Below, in pieces: positions 33,853-35,075 of a stretch of DNA of 35,075 bases (position 1 is its first letter; each line of letters starts with the position of its first letter). Made by a program: the position numbers and the translations under genes. Origin of the DNA: Sphaeroforma sirkka (lineage: Eukaryota; Opisthokonta; Ichthyosporea; Ichthyophonida); assembly GCA_001586965.3 (NCBI GenBank), contig LUCW03000954.1:1-35075 (forward strand), given 5' to 3'. Below the pieces are notes generated by a model. That model worked only from the letters and a program-made list of their open reading frames with translations. It did no database searches and was not told where the DNA came from.

Positions 33853-34832
33853 AATGGATATATACGTACGCGAGAGGAAGGAAATGAATGAACAAGCGGT
33901 TCACACTCATCGCGGTAGCAAGGCTGCCTTTTTTCTCTAAAATTTTAATTATAGTCGAATCAGAGCGGTGGGTAGTTGGCAGATACCGGCTTTTGAGATC
34001 AAGTGTATATAGTCTGGATAAATGAATGTGCAGCTGTACGGACTGAACGCGCAGTGTAAACATGGAAATACCAGGCCGAGTTTATATTGCAAATCACTAG
34101 CACGTCGTGCTATCAAAGCGAAGATCCATGAGCCATGACCTTATATTTAATGGCCAATCTTCATGCGCATGTCACTTGGGGTATCTCGATAGATATTTTT
34201 TTTTTTTCATTGTAAAATATATATTTTTGTAAATATACATACATACTGTGTGTATGTATGTACATAAATAAATTTTAGAGATGTGTTAAGCGACCACTAT
34301 GCCTGCGACTGAGTCTTGCGACCACTATGACTGGGACTCTCGCCTGCGACAATACGATTGAGGCTCTCGCCTGAAATTTTAAATAGCCTCCTGGCATCCT
34401 GCTTCTAAAAAAAACAAAGGCCACAGAACACTGACACTCTCTACATAACTTTATTTTTTATTTTTGAAAAGAAATACGATGAGCTGTCCTTGTACGTGAC
34501 TGGGTAACTTTGTTCTGCAAATTAGTTATCATAAACAAAAACAAAAATAAATAAATACCCCCCAGGCCCCCGCCAGAGAGAGCTCCATCTCAGCGATGTC
34601 AAATATTGTAATAGAATAGCACTGTGTGGTCCTTATTAGCCCAGACTATTCGCACACAGTAATACAATCTGCTGTGATACAAAGCGCTTGTGATTAGCGA
34701 GTATATAGTTTAATCCCAGTAAGCTACACGCTTCCGAGGCGAGCACGGATGCAGTCTTGCACACGAGAGCAATCGAGTGTATCTGCCTTAGTTGTCGGTT
34801 AGTTGTTGGAGTAGCACATTCAGCGTCACATC
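33853..34832. other. 5' flank of the DNAJC13-like gene
   Basis: No gene recognised. A small repeat cluster lies at about 34290-34372, with GCGACCACTATG twice and CTCTCGCCTG twice. A GC-rich, C-run islet is at 34556-34590. The region before 34833 should hold the promoter and 5' UTR, but no element can be named. Confidence 0.45.
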
Positions 34833-34968
34833 ATGTCGAGGGTTTCTGCTAACTCAGCGATTAATGAAGAGCCGGGATCACCTACGGGTGAAAGCTCTAA
34901 ATTCGGGGCCTTGTCTGACTTCGACGTGAAGCGGCAGTATATGGCGGTGAAGAAACACTCATGGCGTG
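34833..34968 (+). CDS. first exon of a DNAJC13/RME-8-like gene (partial)
   Basis: ATG at 34833 opens 45 codons plus one base: a polar start (MSRVSANSAINEEPGSP) and then KRQYMAVKKHSWRG. The exon stops at a GTATGT donor (34969). DNAJC13/RME-8 proteins, and plant GRV2, share KHSWRGKYKR at this place near the N-terminus, in the first PH-like, phosphoinositide-binding repeat. The split Gly codon (phase 1) agrees with this. RME-8 is a very large endosomal J-domain co-chaperone acting with Hsc70 in sorting and clathrin dynamics. The rest of the gene is outside the window, whose last bases (TATCCTTGTAG) could be the acceptor of the next exon. The call rests on one short motif, so it is probable rather than certain. 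Confidence 0.6.
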
Positions 34969-35075
34969 GTATGTGGACAGTCAAATAGACGTACTTTCGT
35001 GTGCTTTGTAGATAGGATGAAAGCGCCATAATAAGAGAGTATGTGCAGCAAGTCAAAGTCTATTTATCCTTGTAG

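Noticed and set aside
33415-33940. CRISPR-like or satellite array
   Set aside because: Simple dinucleotide repeats without spaced, unique spacers; this is a plain microsatellite block in a eukaryote.
1-35075. Polinton, giant-virus or defence-system gene set
   Set aside because: No capsid, packaging ATPase, protein-primed polymerase or nuclease/helicase cassette could be recognised on either strand.

Overview
This window is eukaryotic nuclear DNA. It has spliced genes with GT-AG introns of roughly 240-1500 bp, long AT/TG/CA microsatellites, LTR and non-LTR retroelement remains, and no bacterial operon structure. The gene content (STT3, a DNAJC13/RME-8-like first exon, a ZFAND4-like ubiquitin-fold protein) and the large introns suggest a unicellular relative of animals such as an ichthyosporean. 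That placement is inference; the sequence alone does not prove it.

Layout. Positions 1-3583 hold a (TG)n tract with two G-quadruplex motifs, a 3 x 56 bp tandem repeat and no recognisable gene. Positions 3740-5140 (minus) encode a 466-residue ubiquitin-fold protein. Positions 5141-9700 are AT-rich non-coding DNA broken by GC-rich islets and small minisatellites. Positions 9716-9822 carry three short-loop hairpins in a row, followed by an orphan plus-strand reading frame with an SV40-like nuclear localisation signal (9945-10220).

Positions 10311-16129 hold a broken tandem LTR retrotransposon complex of the Ty3/Gypsy chromovirus type on the minus strand. It has three LTRs and two shortened interiors that share the middle LTR, with a tRNA-like Pol III box pair inside one interior. 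Positions 16183-17923 carry a second, unrelated gag-like fossil. A third fragment of the same chromovirus lies in the opposite orientation (about 18869-20770). It is split by a 1421 bp ORF1-only LINE-like insertion with a perfect 12 bp target-site duplication, and the chromovirus copy at 12145-12156 shows the unoccupied site. Degenerate repeats follow to about 21600.

From 24097 to 32324 (minus) there is a complete 12-exon STT3 gene, the catalytic subunit of oligosaccharyltransferase. All intron boundaries are GT-AG, the phases agree throughout, and the model predicts 714 residues with every signature motif present. Its first intron is packed with (TA)n and (CA)n repeats. A divergent plus-strand gene starts at 34833; its only complete exon in the window ends in the KHSWRG motif typical of the DNAJC13/RME-8 N-terminus.

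The three host genes do not form an obvious pathway cluster: one works in ER N-glycosylation, one probably in endosomal trafficking, and one in an unknown ubiquitin-related role. I see no clear undescribed multi-gene system. The most unusual observations are the nested retroelement history at 10311-21600, the hairpin cluster beside the NLS-bearing reading frame, and the tRNA-like unit inside a retroelement.
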